From the NCBI GenBank assembly GCA_013396915.1, contig VWZL01001972.1, positions 59,300 to 123,299 on the forward strand: a DNA stretch of 64,000 bases. The letters run 5' to 3'. Positions 26,047 to 40,026 of this stretch are shown one piece after another. The notes under the pieces are model-generated. The model had not been told where the DNA came from. It saw only the letters and a program-made list of their open reading frames with translations, and did not search any database. The stretch's first letter is position 1, and each line of letters opens with the position of its first letter. This DNA is from Stercorarius parasiticus. Taxonomy: Eukaryota > Chordata > Aves > Charadriiformes > Stercorariidae. The position numbers and the translations under genes are program-made.

Positions 26047-29000
26047 CTAAGGCCACTAATAAATATACGGTAGGATAGACGTTTAAAACATTCCTTAGTA
26101 GTTTCTAGCATTATTTTAAAAGGTATTTATTTCTTCCAAAAGAAGCATGCAGATGCTTGCTAGAATTTTTAGCAGTACTTAGTTAACTTAACTTGGACTA
26201 AATTCTGTGACTGGTGTACTTTTGGATTCCAGTTATGGGTCTACCATCTTCTTTAGGTACTTAGCACATCTTTACAGTCTGACTGGTTGCAACATGAAGT
26301 TTCTCTACAATTTCTTTGAGGTTGATCTTCCATAGACCTAAACCATGTAAACTTAGTGATCCCTATTCTATCTGCAAATCTGACCCTGAATATCTGGAAA
26401 ACCTTCTTTGTCTGAATATTTTCTGAATTATATTTTTATTTATGCATTCAAGTACATGATATCAATTTTCCCCATCACTAGTTTGTTTCATAACCTGGTC
26501 ATCCAAGACTTAACATGCCTACTTTTCAAGTGATTAGCCTGTACTATAGACCTATACTATGTACCAGAGACCAGAAATATAAAAATTATTTCTCTCTTTA
26601 ACCACATACGTGTTCTAAACAGAAAGCCTCTCCTTGAAGATTGCAGCATGCAAACCAGGAAGGGGTTACCACAGCTACTACTCAGAAGCAAAGGGAGCCC
26701 TGACTCCACAGGGCCAGAGCAGAAAAGACAGCATCTCTTCCACAACTGAAAGAACCCTCTTCTCCGCGCTACGCTCTTGTGATTTTTCTGTGAGACTAGA
26801 AATTGAGTCCCCTTGCTTTTAGGCATCAGAGTTGTACATCAGTCTTTGATTTGCTAAACAGATTCTAGATTGACAACTAATTTTTTTACCCAAAAGACTT
26901 GTACTTTTGTTCTATTAAGAAAGAAACTGCCTGAATTGGCCCTCAATAGAAATATACTTAGTTAACGTATGCAAAACCCAAAGGGAACACAATCAAAGAC
27001 TGAAGTAAGAGAGCTTGCATTCCTATCAATATTTTTCTTGTTAGTACTATAGTTACTCTAATGGCCATATTACCATAAATGCTCAAGTCTTCTGTGAAGA
27101 CTGCCAAGGCCCAAGCTGCCACCAAAACCTGTGACTGGGATAAAGTATCGGCTTTTTACCTGCTTTGAATCTGCCTCATTACAATTGTTTCATACATTTT
27201 CATCCATCATCTGTTCTTCACTTAAAGACCCATGTGACAGTGACACACTTTGAAATGTAATGAATTTTCACATAGAATATTATTTGCCTTTTTTCTGTTT
27301 GTGCCAAAGTGCACTTATCAATGATGCTGACAAATTGCACTCTTGGAATTACGCCATCTTTGAGTTTACAGGGGAGACTGTAAAGGCTCACTAACAGAGA
27401 CACAACAGGGTTAGACTGCTACTACTCTTCTTTTTGGCAAAGTGAGTTTCTTTGGCTTTTCATAGCCAAAATAGTTTGGACCTGGTTAACTCTTGGGCAG
27501 GAAGAGCTGTTACTACAAGGGTGTTTGTGCCTGTGTTGCAGTTGTGGCATTCGTCTTCCATAACAAGCCTTCAGCACCCTTCAAGGCAGGAATGAAGAAT
27601 GTGTCTTCTATTTAATCCTATCTCTGAGTTATTTTGTTGGCTGTGTCTTTGACTGATAGGAATTTGAGAGGACGGCAGTTGTGGGAGGGGAAGAGGCATA
27701 CAAAGGAGGGTCTATTTGTTCTCATTTTCCATTCTGTATTGACTATACTTGGTCTGCCACCTTGTTTGGATGCTTGTAATTTTGTTTGCAAAACACAGAT
27801 AAACCCACAAAATGCCTCTGATACGAAGCACAAAGAGGGGAAAAAAGTTGATTACAAAAATTCTTATTTTCTTGCACAGTTTCTAAGAAAAATTTACTCA
27901 CACACTGTGTTGATGCATTTTTTTTCTCCTGATAATCTGGTGCCAGTGCTCTGTAATGTTATGTACTTGACCTGGATTTTATTCCTCTTTCTATTGTGTC
28001 ACCCCCAGAGGCTTCAAGTAACACAGTTTTTAAAAAAAAAATAATAAATCAATATCAACCAAGCATACCAAACCAATCTAGGCTTTAATCTTTTCAGCTC
28101 ACACGAGCAAGGGAAGGTTGTGTTTGACCAGGGCCTCAATAGAGGCCCTCAAAGGAAGAAAAGAAAAGGAGATTTATGTATCATCATTATGCATCCCAAG
28201 CGAGATGTTCTTTGCTCTGCAGATTCTTCCTGCAGTTTTGGCAAAACTGCTTTTTCTTTGCCTCTCCGTTTCCTCATTAAAAAAAAAAAACACAGAACTG
28301 ATTTGCCACTCTCTCCTTCAGTTTTAGTGAAAAATGAATAGATCACATAGGTAGCTAACAATATCTACAGTAACTCCATCTCAGCCATACTGGAGAGTTG
28401 CTGCATGAACTTCAGATATTTAGTTTAGATTGATAAATGAGGTTCCCCCTGTGGGCAATGGAAATACATAGGCTCCTCCAGAAGATTCAGAACATTTTGC
28501 GTGGAGCTTCTCTTCCTCTTTTTTTTCCAGTAGCTGCAGAGATAACCTAAATGTCGACAGTAGCAATGCTCTTCTGTCTGTGTATGTATCACAACAGCGC
28601 TTTCCTTATCAACCAGTTCTCCCTGATCATCACCAGTCTTGTGGGGTAGCTTTCACAAAGGACATCACCCCCTGGTGATCAAGGAGCCTCCCTCCAGTAT
28701 GTCAACCAGGCAACTCCTGAAAGGCAACTGGTCTTTAATAGCAATGAAAGGAAAAGAATACCGACCTGCCACCAGCCTGCCCCTACTTCATGATTTAAAA
28801 CAGAAGCAAACTAAAAAGTCCCAGGCTCAGTCAATCTGTTTATGCCTCAAGCTCGAAGGAGCCTGCAGCTCTGGGGAAGTTGGAAAGTTAAGAAAAACAT
28901 CTGATTAGAGATGCAGAAACCAAGAGCTGATGCCTAATTTCAAGATCAGTATATCTCAAGCAAATACAGGAACTCCTGGGAGCACAGCATCTTTGTAAAT

Positions 29001-29929
29001 AGAGCCATTAATTTAGATGCTTAATTATGAATTTGGAGTCTACCATGGGCACATGGTTCCAAACCTGATGGACTGCAAACTGCTTCAGCATTTCTAATTC
29101 CTTTTCTAGGACTCTATAAGTGCGTGCAAAAGCGGGTGGTGTAACAATTATGTTATTCAAACAAAATACTGCACACATGTAAATGATCTCTGCCAGGGCA
29201 GTAGGCGGACATTTGGAAATCCAGAGCTTAAAATGTAACAGCACGACTATGACGTTTATAAAAGGAATTTTCATTTGCTATCATTATCCATGGTTACTTG
29301 CCAACAGTCACTTGATAAAAATCTGAGGTACTAATGTATACATAGCTTGATTTAGAAAATCTAGCAAGTTATTAACCCTAAGCAATATACGCTTATCTTT
29401 GCTGGTGATGCTGTCAGTGTTTAATTTCCTGTAGATCATAAATTCAATAGAGAGTTGACAGTGCTGTCTGGAGTAAGTAGGGGAAAAATTCCCTTTTTAA
29501 TATCTCATCCTATTGATCATTTTCTTTACTAGTGAAGCTCTCTGTAAGCCATTTGGGCAGTAAGATCATTCCTGAAAGTGTCAAGAGGCATATGATTCAT
29601 AGTGTCTCTCTGGTCAAAATAAATGGAACACGGGAAGGAAACGGGTGTTCTTTTCGCTCATTCCCCCTTCCTTAGATTCCCTGAGTTTTCCAGCATTTTT
29701 TTTCTTATAAGCAAGTCCTACGTTCTTCTGAAGGACTTATCTGTTTATGAAATGCTTTTATGTGAGAAAGCAGCCTACTAATGTAATTTCTCCTTTATTA
29801 CTGGGAATTTAATGCAACATTTTTCGTTCTTTGTTTTATTCAGACTGGTATCCAAACAATCACTTCTACTCTGCATATTTTAATGGCCCTTTAGATACAC
29901 TACAATATTATATCAGACCTGATCCTGTT
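26047..29929. other. Unique DNA, no supported gene
   Basis: Open frames at 27634-28044 (plus, 136 codons, TTG start) and 29008-29274 (minus, 89 codons, ATG start) are the longest. Neither shows a family signature I recognise, nor a polyadenylation signal or flanking splice sites that I could confirm. Confidence 0.45.
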
Positions 29930-30032
29930 CTCAAATTATCAGATGTCTACCACCAAGATGGGAGAAAATCCAGACAGATGGTGCCTGAGCAAAAAGTCTA
30001 TGGAGGTGAACAGAAGTCACTCCATTGACTCA
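29930..30032. repeat. Possible ancient amniote repeat remnant
   Basis: Pieces such as CAGACCTGATCCTG (29917-29930) and, further on, TGGAGGTGAACAGAAGTCACTCCATTGACTC resemble the 'GATCCTG...CCATTGACTTCAATGG' wording of old amniote repeats. Identification rests on pattern memory and the copy is strongly diverged. Confidence 0.25.
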
Positions 30033-32343
30033 GCCCCCAGGAGGCATGAGCTGCAGCCTCCTATCTAACATGTGCTCCACCAAAATATTAGGGAATGGTC
30101 CATATGTTTAATGCTCTTGTGCTGGAGATCTTGAAATTGGCATATGGCTTAACTTGGAGAGTGGATTCAAGTTTTGCACAGTTATTTATGTATATCCTGT
30201 AAAGTCTGACAACTTCAGAGCAAATAGCTTTAGAGTAACTTATTTTAGACTTTTAGACTAAGCAATGTGCATCAGCCTTCTCAAATTCATATTCAACTGG
30301 GAACCGTCTGGCTACTTTTGAGTTGATAGATCTGTCAACTGAAAAGAAACATCAAATAAAAAAATGCTGTGTTCAGAGACATCAGAAGTATTGTCACATT
30401 CTTACATGGCTATGTTTATAAAGCCATGAATAGTTTATATTTAGCAACATATATAGTTTTAAAATTTATATAAAAGAACACTACTACTGCAGAAGTCTAC
30501 TTCAGTATTCAGAACCGTACACAAAAGATCTCACAGATTTTGGAGAGGCTCTGTTATGCCAAGGCTTAGCATCACTAATGTTCAAAGGCTTGCAGTTAAA
30601 GTAAAACTCTGTCTGGGTGGCAATAGTCAGCTGTTCTCTGTGAGCAAGATAGCAACATGTAGCCTTATTATGTTCGTTCCATATTCTTTGTGTTGTGTGA
30701 AATGAAAATCTTGGCAGAAAATCATGGAGAGGAAGTTTGGACCACTTTGTAGTTTGCTACAAAAGCCTATAGTCCAATTATACTCCTGGGGAGAAAAACG
30801 TGTATTATAAGCTTCAGTGGCAGGACAGCAGTGTTTAACCGAGAGTAGTTCTTACTGCAATCGTCCCAGTATGATTAGTAGTTGCAAAACTTTTAGACAG
30901 GATCGAGATTTTCACCGTAGGAGTAGAACTGCTATAACGATCCAACCTGAGGAGAACATCCTGCAGGGAACCCCAGATCTGCCTCTGGAGCTATGTTTAT
31001 TATGTACTCTACCATTGACTAGAACCAGAGTCATCAAAACATCTTTTTCACGTCAGCAAGCTGAACACTGTGACTGTGTTTTGAATGCAAAATAACTGGC
31101 TTTTCTCTCCAAAAAACTACTTCAACAAGAGTGACATCTTTTTTAAAAAGGGAAGGATTCAGGAGTCAGCCTAAGAAGGAAGAACGCAATTTCACATTTC
31201 CAAAAAGCTCTTTAAGTAACAAAGGGCAAATGCTATTTATGTTACTCAGCTGCTGAGTCGGGAAATGAAAATCATAAACGTCATCGCTTCTATAGCTGGG
31301 GGGTTGGGGAATCATCCCATTTAGAACTGCTTCTTGTAAACAAAGGTATGTTTGTTTAGGCACTACAGACCTAAGGTGGCTGTTTTCAAAGGAACAGCGG
31401 AGCAAAGGGACTACGCTCTACGGGAATTCTCCCACTTGGAAACGGTTGCGAAGCTGGCTGGAAACAAAGGACAGGGTATGTCAGCCAGTGAAATGTCTTT
31501 CTCTGAGGACTCCTCAGTAACAAAACACCTACCACACAGGACTGAAAAAAATTTGATTGTGTAACCCCTATTCACCATTACTCCTATTCATCCACCCATG
31601 ATGATGGTGGATTGTGTGTATGGCCCTCCTCAGCGACTCATCACAGATGGCTGGTTATGAAAGAGCTCTGTTCACTGCTGCAAGCCCCACTGTCCTCTGA
31701 ATCATGAATGAAGACAACAACAAGCTTCAAAATCCCAGAAGCTAGAGGAGATAACCTCTAGCATGACAGATCACAAGGGCAAAGATTTACTGCCACAGCA
31801 ACAGAAACGTGCAGAAAGAGAGATAAAAATTAAGGTAGGAGTGATGCTGTCCCTTGGTTTGTAAGAAAAGTCATATCCTTCATTTGTTAAACTGATAAGG
31901 CTATATCTTGCTGCATGGCAATTTGCTTTGTTTTAGAGTGGTTTTTTTTTTCTCCTGTTGTTTTTAAAATGGTAAGGTGTGAAAAATGGAAGTTATGTAA
32001 GGAAAAACATCTTACCGTGGCTCCTACAGCATTTCTGACAAACTGATTTTAAAGCCTAAAGCAGTCCTGAAATTCTAGAAGGGACCTTCTACATTAATAC
32101 AGAACAACTGAATAGTTCCTCTCAAAAACCCCACAAATGCTCCATGAGCTGTAACAGATGTTTTTAGGACAACAAACCTAGGTGACCCTAATTAAAGAAA
32201 ACAACACCCTGCCACACCCACAATGATGGTAGGTCAGGATTACAGTGTTCTCCTACTATCTGGTAATTCTGTATTTTTCTTCATGCAGGCTATGGAAAAA
32301 GTCACCAATGCTCCTTACATACAACTAATTTGTAGATAGTGTG
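30033..32343. other. Unique DNA, no supported gene
   Basis: No repeat or exon recognised. Background open frames are below 95 codons. Confidence 0.5.
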
Positions 32344-33690
32344 AATGATGGAAGCTGAAATAAGTGAACATAATAATCATAGAATCATAGAATTGTTTAG
32401 GTTAGAAAAGAGCTTTAAGATCATCAAGTCCAACTGTAACAAACTGAGTAATAGCTGTAGACAAGCGTAAACCACTATTTTAACAGAATCTGTATGCAAC
32501 ATTCTCTACTTGGTGGCATGCTCATCCACTTCTTTTACTTACGTATGAATTACAAAACTGACACTTCTGTACACAAAAATACAAGAATTCTCCTTATCCT
32601 GTGAAGAATGGTTGCCTTTTCATAAAACTAAAGCAAGCTCATGGATCTCATATAATTTTTATTACTTTTTATGAGTGGTTTTGGTGCACAAAGGGAGTGC
32701 TTTTTCTTCACAATTACTTCACAAATTTTGAATTAATTTAATCTTAATTTTATGATTTTTTGTTAATACAATTGTAACTTGATTATGCTTTGTTTCTTTT
32801 GAAAGAGTCTATTGCTAAAAGCAATTGTTTAAACCCCCCACTTGTTTTATGCGTCCAGTTGTTTTAGGAACAAGTTATATTAGTTATGCTCTCATCCACA
32901 AATTAATTAATCCTTTAAGAATTTTTTTTTCTGAACTAGCAGTTTAACAGCTAAAGAGTCTGTAAATTAGAAAACACAAAAGTCTCATCCAGCTATCAAC
33001 AAAAATGATCTGAGCAACTACTGCTTTATACACTTCTGTCAAAACTACAACTCAACATGTTTAGGGTTTTCTTTGCTCCATAATCACCGGGAAACAAGTG
33101 AAATAGGAACTGAATTCCATCCTATCCAAGGGATGGCAAGTTCCTCCTTTAATTAAATCAGTATCATCTTTATTAATTGAATTTGAAAAATAGGTTACTC
33201 TTTCCATAAAGAATGCTGACTCTTCAATGATTCTTTTTTCTAATTCGGAAAACTGTAGTCATGTCAACCCATCAACTGATTAGCATTGATTCATGGACAC
33301 CACTGAACATAAGCTAAAAATATTGTATTCAAACTTATTAAAAAATCAGCAAGGTATATTATTATTATTATTATTTTTATTATTTTTTTTATTGTGATAT
33401 TTAAATTTTTTAAGTAGCACAAGCTATCTAACCCCCCACCCCATGGCTCTGTCTTCACCCTGCATGAGCCCTGAAGTGTATCTGTAGCTTTCATACAAAC
33501 AGCAATACAGATGACATTATGGGATATATTCCCTGTAATTAGATGCTTGTGTAACTTGCATAGACTCTAGTAAATCTATTTTCATACTCTCTTACTCTCC
33601 AAGACGGGCCCCTGAGGCAGAAATGTCCCTGACAGAAATGTGGGTTTCTGTCCATATGATTAACTAAATAAAAATATTGAAATGCAAATA
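32344..33690. repeat. Copy 1 of a 1347-bp duplicated block
   Basis: Begins AATGATGGAAGCTG and ends AATGCAAATA. The whole block recurs at a constant offset of 1348 bases, with one N between the copies. Long T runs (for example nine T near 32930) and the ATT microsatellite at about 33358-33383 have identical lengths in both copies. Contains a CR1 tail at its left end. Most likely an assembly duplication rather than a biological repeat. Confidence 0.97.
32379..32441 (-). mobile_element. CR1 LINE 3' tail fragment (minus orientation)
   Basis: Plus strand: ATAATCATAGAATCATAGAA, then TTGTTTAGGTTAGAAAAGAG, CTTTAAGATCATCAAGTCCA and ACTG. This is the reverse complement of a CR1 3' end, only about 60 bp long. 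It recurs in the second copy of the duplicated block. Confidence 0.85.
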
Positions 33691-33691
33691 N
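33691..33691. other. Single-N contig join
   Basis: One undetermined base exactly at the junction of the two identical 1347-bp blocks. A one-base gap is a typical scaffolder placeholder when neighbouring contigs are predicted to overlap. Confidence 0.95.
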
Positions 33692-35038
33692 AATGATGGA
33701 AGCTGAAATAAGTGAACATAATAATCATAGAATCATAGAATTGTTTAGGTTAGAAAAGAGCTTTAAGATCATCAAGTCCAACTGTAACAAACTGAGTAAT
33801 AGCTGTAGACAAGCGTAAACCACTATTTTAACAGAATCTGTATGCAACATTCTCTACTTGGTGGCATGCTCATCCACTTCTTTTACTTACGTATGAATTA
33901 CAAAACTGACACTTCTGTACACAAAAATACAAGAATTCTCCTTATCCTGTGAAGAATGGTTGCCTTTTCATAAAACTAAAGCAAGCTCATGGATCTCATA
34001 TAATTTTTATTACTTTTTATGAGTGGTTTTGGTGCACAAAGGGAGTGCTTTTTCTTCACAATTACTTCACAAATTTTGAATTAATTTAATCTTAATTTTA
34101 TGATTTTTTGTTAATACAATTGTAACTTGATTATGCTTTGTTTCTTTTGAAAGAGTCTATTGCTAAAAGCAATTGTTTAAACCCCCCACTTGTTTTATGC
34201 GTCCAGTTGTTTTAGGAACAAGTTATATTAGTTATGCTCTCATCCACAAATTAATTAATCCTTTAAGAATTTTTTTTTCTGAACTAGCAGTTTAACAGCT
34301 AAAGAGTCTGTAAATTAGAAAACACAAAAGTCTCATCCAGCTATCAACAAAAATGATCTGAGCAACTACTGCTTTATACACTTCTGTCAAAACTACAACT
34401 CAACATGTTTAGGGTTTTCTTTGCTCCATAATCACCGGGAAACAAGTGAAATAGGAACTGAATTCCATCCTATCCAAGGGATGGCAAGTTCCTCCTTTAA
34501 TTAAATCAGTATCATCTTTATTAATTGAATTTGAAAAATAGGTTACTCTTTCCATAAAGAATGCTGACTCTTCAATGATTCTTTTTTCTAATTCGGAAAA
34601 CTGTAGTCATGTCAACCCATCAACTGATTAGCATTGATTCATGGACACCACTGAACATAAGCTAAAAATATTGTATTCAAACTTATTAAAAAATCAGCAA
34701 GGTATATTATTATTATTATTATTTTTATTATTTTTTTTATTGTGATATTTAAATTTTTTAAGTAGCACAAGCTATCTAACCCCCCACCCCATGGCTCTGT
34801 CTTCACCCTGCATGAGCCCTGAAGTGTATCTGTAGCTTTCATACAAACAGCAATACAGATGACATTATGGGATATATTCCCTGTAATTAGATGCTTGTGT
34901 AACTTGCATAGACTCTAGTAAATCTATTTTCATACTCTCTTACTCTCCAAGACGGGCCCCTGAGGCAGAAATGTCCCTGACAGAAATGTGGGTTTCTGTC
35001 CATATGATTAACTAAATAAAAATATTGAAATGCAAATA
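33692..35038. repeat. Copy 2 of a 1347-bp duplicated block
   Basis: Repeats the preceding block with no difference that I found, including the ATT microsatellite (about 34706-34731) and homopolymer lengths. It is followed by AAATCTTTCTCG, the single-copy right flank. Confidence 0.97.
33727..33789 (-). mobile_element. CR1 LINE 3' tail fragment, second copy
   Basis: The same CR1 tail as at 32379-32441, present here only because the surrounding block is duplicated in the assembly. It should not be counted as an independent insertion. Confidence 0.8.
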
Positions 35039-38000
35039 AAATCTTTCTCGATGTTTTGAAGAAAAGGAGGGAAAAGAGAATCAATACTTTCTGAACACTC
35101 CTTTTAGGGCTTCTCTAGCACAAAAATAGCAATGAAAGACTAGTAAGGCTTTGAGGAGGAATACTGCTTACTGAGTGCAATGGCTCCAGCTTGTCTGGGG
35201 GTACGGAAAAGAGGCAAGATACTGCAGAAATCTTTGACAGACTCAGGGGCAAGCCAAGGTTTTTAACAGAGCAGTCGGTATCTCTATTATTATAACCTCT
35301 CAGCATGCTCCCTCTGCTTATCCAGGGGCTTCAGGACTGCTGCACAGCTTCAGCTTACTCCACAAAGGCTTGTGTGAGGCAGCAATTGACTCATGGAAAA
35401 GATCAGCAAAAGATACAGAAGATATAGGTTCAAAAATTAAAATCCTCAATCACCAAAAGAATACATCTTTTTCCATGTCCCCTACATGCTCTAAATGCCA
35501 TGAACTGATTTATTTTTTTAAATGTTTGAGAAGATCTAAATTAAGTATCTCTACCTTCACATTGTATCTTCCAGTGTATGTGCCTGTGTGGTTGTTTCTG
35601 GCAAGACTACACCTGAGTAAGCATGGCACTTTGCTCTGAAGGCCAGCCATCCTGAGCAATCAGGAGTGTGACATTTGCAACTCATTTGCTGAAAAGAAGA
35701 CATGGTCTCTGCCTATCTGAGGCTCATGTTTGATGGAGTTACCAAAATATGCCTTGAGAAAAGGCTATGATCGTTCAAGAAGCATGTTACTCTGAGTAAC
35801 TTGGGCTTTTAAATCAGGACCAATTAGTAGAAGAAGAGCAATGGCTATGACTTTAGCATATTACCCAGCAGCTCTGGACCTTGCTCCCCTGAGAGACCAG
35901 CACAGCCAGCTCCCAGTTCTATGGTCAGCCAGGATGAAGTCAGCTAGCAGCGGGCCTTCCCAGCATCACATTTCCAAGAAACAGTCCTGCCGACCACAGA
36001 CGGCAACCTTCCTGACAGCTAAACTGTCTGTTACACAACATACTGGTCAGAAGGTGGCTGAGGCATGTCACTCCATCCCTTTGAAAAGCCCCCTTCATGA
36101 CCATGCTTGATGAACTGCAATTGTCTGGCTTCTCTGTTTTAGCGGGGCTCGTTTGCACCTCACATAGACATTTCTACAAGCTGAGCCTTGAACTGGAGCT
36201 CCTAGGATCTTATTAAACTTTTCTACATATATTTTACAAATTCAATATTTACTTATTAAAAAAAGAACATTTTTCTCTCATGAATGCAAAAGCATCGCAA
36301 CAGGAACACGCATTGCTTCCTGCTGCTGTATGAAATATCTCCTTAAGCACTTTAAAATACATTTGGTCTAGCCATTTAATGACACCCTTATGAAATCATC
36401 ATAAAGGACTACTTTTCACAGGAGAGATCTGAAAGCAAACTAGCTCCAGATTGTACATATTTCATAAATAATCCATGTAATTTTTTCACTAATTCTGGCT
36501 GATATTGTTAGACAAATTTAATAAACTTTAATGGCCCCCATCTTGGTATTACATTGGTCTCAGTCCTAAACGAAGCTGAGTTCATAACCTGTTTTCTCAT
36601 TAGATTGGCATAGATTTCCGGCTCCTCCCTCTCATCTATTATTAGAAAATCTCTTCGTCATGCACAAAGAGCTCAAGATTGACGAAATTTAGCTTATATG
36701 ATGGACCTAAGCAATCCACTTAGGAGATATTATGTAAAGCTATTAGATGTTTTCTGTACATAATGCTTTTTATTTCATATCCAGCTGCATCTTGGTCCTT
36801 TTCATTAAAAAAAAAAAGCAGGAAAAAAAATAATTTATCAACTCCTTAATGTCTCCCTTTGAAGACAACTCCAGTTTTTGTGCTATTTACAGTTCTAGTT
36901 CTAATTGTGACTTTGACTGTAATGCGGACTGTAACTTTTGCAAATTGCCATGTATGCTAATTATCTGTTAAAGACACAATAGCCTTTATGTACATTCTCT
37001 GCATAGGTATAGAAATGCTAAATCTTTCTTTTCCTTCCCTAATCCCAAGTAATTTATTTGAACTTTAAAATCACTTTATCATTTCAAAACATTTAACCCA
37101 ACTAATGCAATACAATATTCTCTTTATGGTTTATGAAAATAAACATTTTTTTGAAACACGGTAAATTCCAGTTAAAGTGGTACAAAGCCCAACCGTATGA
37201 GTTTTTTGTAGATAGTATCTTAAAAAGACTTTTCTGTTGTAAGACTCATCAGTCTCCATTTCACACAGTACAAGAAATGCAGAGATCTTCTGAGCATCCT
37301 CCCCTAGCTGTCATGCAGACTGGGCTGGCATTACCTATTGTGCAGAGCAAAGTTGGTTTTACAGAGAATGAAACACAAGAACTAAAGGTTTAACAGGGAC
37401 TAATTTACTTTCCCTTCTAATAAGGAATCTGCTGAAAAGATAGCTAGGTAAATCACGTAGTTCCTCCATTCCACAAAGTAAATTGGCCTCTGATCTTGAA
37501 TGCACATAATACTCTTGAGTAGCACTTCAGAATGCCACATGGTAACTGTAAACCATACAGCAATTTGTATTTGCTAGTTTAAAGGTCACTATGTCTAAAA
37601 AAGACAAACTCATACACTAGTTTTAAAAAGTACTGCTAAAGTAGCTATTTACTGCAGTTCTGCGAAGCAGTGTCTTTGTAAGCAATTAAGCAAAGTCCTC
37701 TTCCCATGCTACCCACACATAACCAATTATCCACAGTGGCAGTGATGTGCATGCCTGAAAGGAAGCAAGTCCCTGAACATGGATTTCACAGTAACAACAG
37801 CACTGCAGCTAAGTGGACAGAAAGTTGCGGAATGGATGATGCTAAATTTCTCGCACCACACAAATCCAAAGGTCGCTTTGCAAGATCAGAACCAGGATGA
37901 AAATTACAAGTCTTTTTTCTCTAGTTTTGATGCTCAATTCAATAGCTCATTCAATTGTTTGACTTCTAAATGAGGTCCTAATTATACGTTTCTTTAAATA

Positions 38001-39883
38001 TCCTACATACAAGACATAATGAAAGACAATGAAATCTGTTAAAAAAAAAAACCAACAACTTACTGTAATGCAAAAGATTTATCATAAAGACTGTGTTAAG
38101 TATACAGTGACAGCAAGCATTTTTTCCAGGACACTTTTTCTGTGAATTCCTACAAGAACAATAACTTCTTCAGCATTAAATGACACCTTAAGCGCTCAAC
38201 CACCAGACTGTATCACAGAAACCTTCATGTACAAACATACGAAGAACCTCTCAATGGCATAAAACAATTAGTGAATAGCCGATAGCAGAACTGAGCTGCT
38301 TCTTGCACACCAGTCACCACTTATCCCAGTCACCTGCCAATAGATGTAGCAGAAAAAGGAAAGCAGAGAAAGAAAAGCTCTACTAAATCTCTTATGTAGT
38401 CCCCAGAAAGTGTCAGTACAACTTTCTTCCCTTACAATTGTTTGGATCCTGAAAGAGATGAGGTCCAGCTGGCAGGGAAAAAAAGAACACGCTGCTACTT
38501 CTCAGTGCAATGTGACAGGGGAAGCAGTGCCGCTACAGCTGGACATCAGGCATAGCGGGATGTTGAAACCACTTGCACATTCAGTCCCTTGCAATCTGGA
38601 GTGCAAAGCAAATGAGCTGTAGTACGGCTACTGGCAATTAGTGTTGCCTCTGCATCTCAAGAGATACTAGCTGAAGTGCAATTCTGAAGACGAGTCCTTC
38701 TCAGGCCCCCTGGGAAAACTGAACGGATGATAGCAATTTCCAAGGATTTTATACTCTGGCTTTGCTCCAAATTACAGCAAAACTGAAACACTTCAAATAA
38801 TCTTGGAAGGAAAATTCCATGGCTCTTCTGTTTATTTGTTTATTGTTTGCACTTATTCCTAAAGAAATCAAAATAGATAAAAAAAGGAATCGAAAGAAGC
38901 ACTTCAAAATTAAGAATTAAAAAAGATGTATTCCAAAACATTACAATATGCTATGTCTGACAGCCTTTTTTATTTTTTTGAAACAAAAGTCTACTGCAGT
39001 TGACCTGCTTTTGAGAAGTATTTTCATTTCAACAGAGCTGCATCTTCCAGGAGAGCTTTCACACTCCCAAAATTTGTAGATTTCTTCCATCTGTCTCTCA
39101 CTTAGCCAAGATACGCATTTAAATTTTATTCATTTTTTTATCCTCAGCTCATTAAACAGCCTTCGTCATTCCCCAACTGACTCCCATTTTTCCATCACCC
39201 ACCGCCAGACTATTTATCTCTTGCTGTGTGAAAGTGTAGGGGTACAGGGTCCGCCAGAGGCGGTTTCAGTGTGATACCATACCTTGGCCCAGTAAATACA
39301 GCGATACATGTGGCACATTCACAGTTCTGCAAACTTCTTCATAAACAAATATCAAGGGTCCAGGTCACACCTACTGGTTTCAAATGACTCCAATGCTTTG
39401 CCAACATTGCAGGTGGCATAATACAGGAGAAACCCCGCTGAATTAAGTCCAGTGTGTACTGTGCACTGCTATCCCCTGCTCTCCAGTTAGGTAATTTCCA
39501 TTCTTCCTCTCTGCTATTTATCCATCTGATCAAACTCTACCCTCACAGATCTGTGCACAAAACGTGATGCTTTTCAGACAAACACTGAAATTGACCTGAA
39601 GGCAAAATTTCTTAGGTCTCCCCCCATCACTGTGAGTGTGCAAGGATTCTTCCCTAAGGAAAAGATCAGGCACCAACTACAGAAAGACTCAGACTTTTAC
39701 TAAGAGCACTTGCCATCTGAACGTGGCATTCCCTGCCACTAACAGGAGTTTGTGTCTCATCTGCTGTTGAGTAGCAGAAAATTACTTCCGCCACCATCAC
39801 AAGTTTGTTAAGAAGCCACAGGAAGAATATAAAGTTAAAGATGCCTTTGATACACAGAAAAGGAATGACTAATACACTCTCAA
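35039..39883. other. Unique DNA, no supported gene
   Basis: AT-rich unique sequence with background open frames (longest about 89 codons). The patch at 35870-36060 is richer in GC and partly open on both strands, without a recognisable domain. Confidence 0.5.
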
Positions 39884-40026
39884 TCATGGAAATGATGGTT
39901 GGAAAAAATCTCTGGAGGTCAACTAGTCTAACCTCCCACTCAAAGCAAGGACTATCACTAACATGAGATGATGTCAGCTATGGTCCTGCTTAGCTAGCTC
40001 TAGAAAACCTCCAGGGACTAGCAATT
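39884..40026 (-). mobile_element. Old CR1 LINE 3' fragment (minus orientation)
   Basis: The plus strand contains ATCATGGAAATGATGGTTGG, AAAAAATCTCTGGAGGTCAA, CTAGTCTAACCTCCCACTCA and AAACCTCCAGGGACTAGCAA. These match the layout of a CR1 3' UTR (tail, GGTTGGAA..GACCTC, GTCCAACC, CCTCCAGGGATGG) with many substitutions. It looks older than the other copies. Confidence 0.75.

Noticed and set aside
27634..28044. 136-codon plus-strand frame
   Set aside because: TTG start, no domain, ends in an A-rich stretch. No retrocopy structure seen.
33291..34842. Two identical 67-codon minus-strand frames
   Set aside because: The identity is explained by the duplicated 1347-bp block, and the frames are low-complexity (ATT repeats read as isoleucine).
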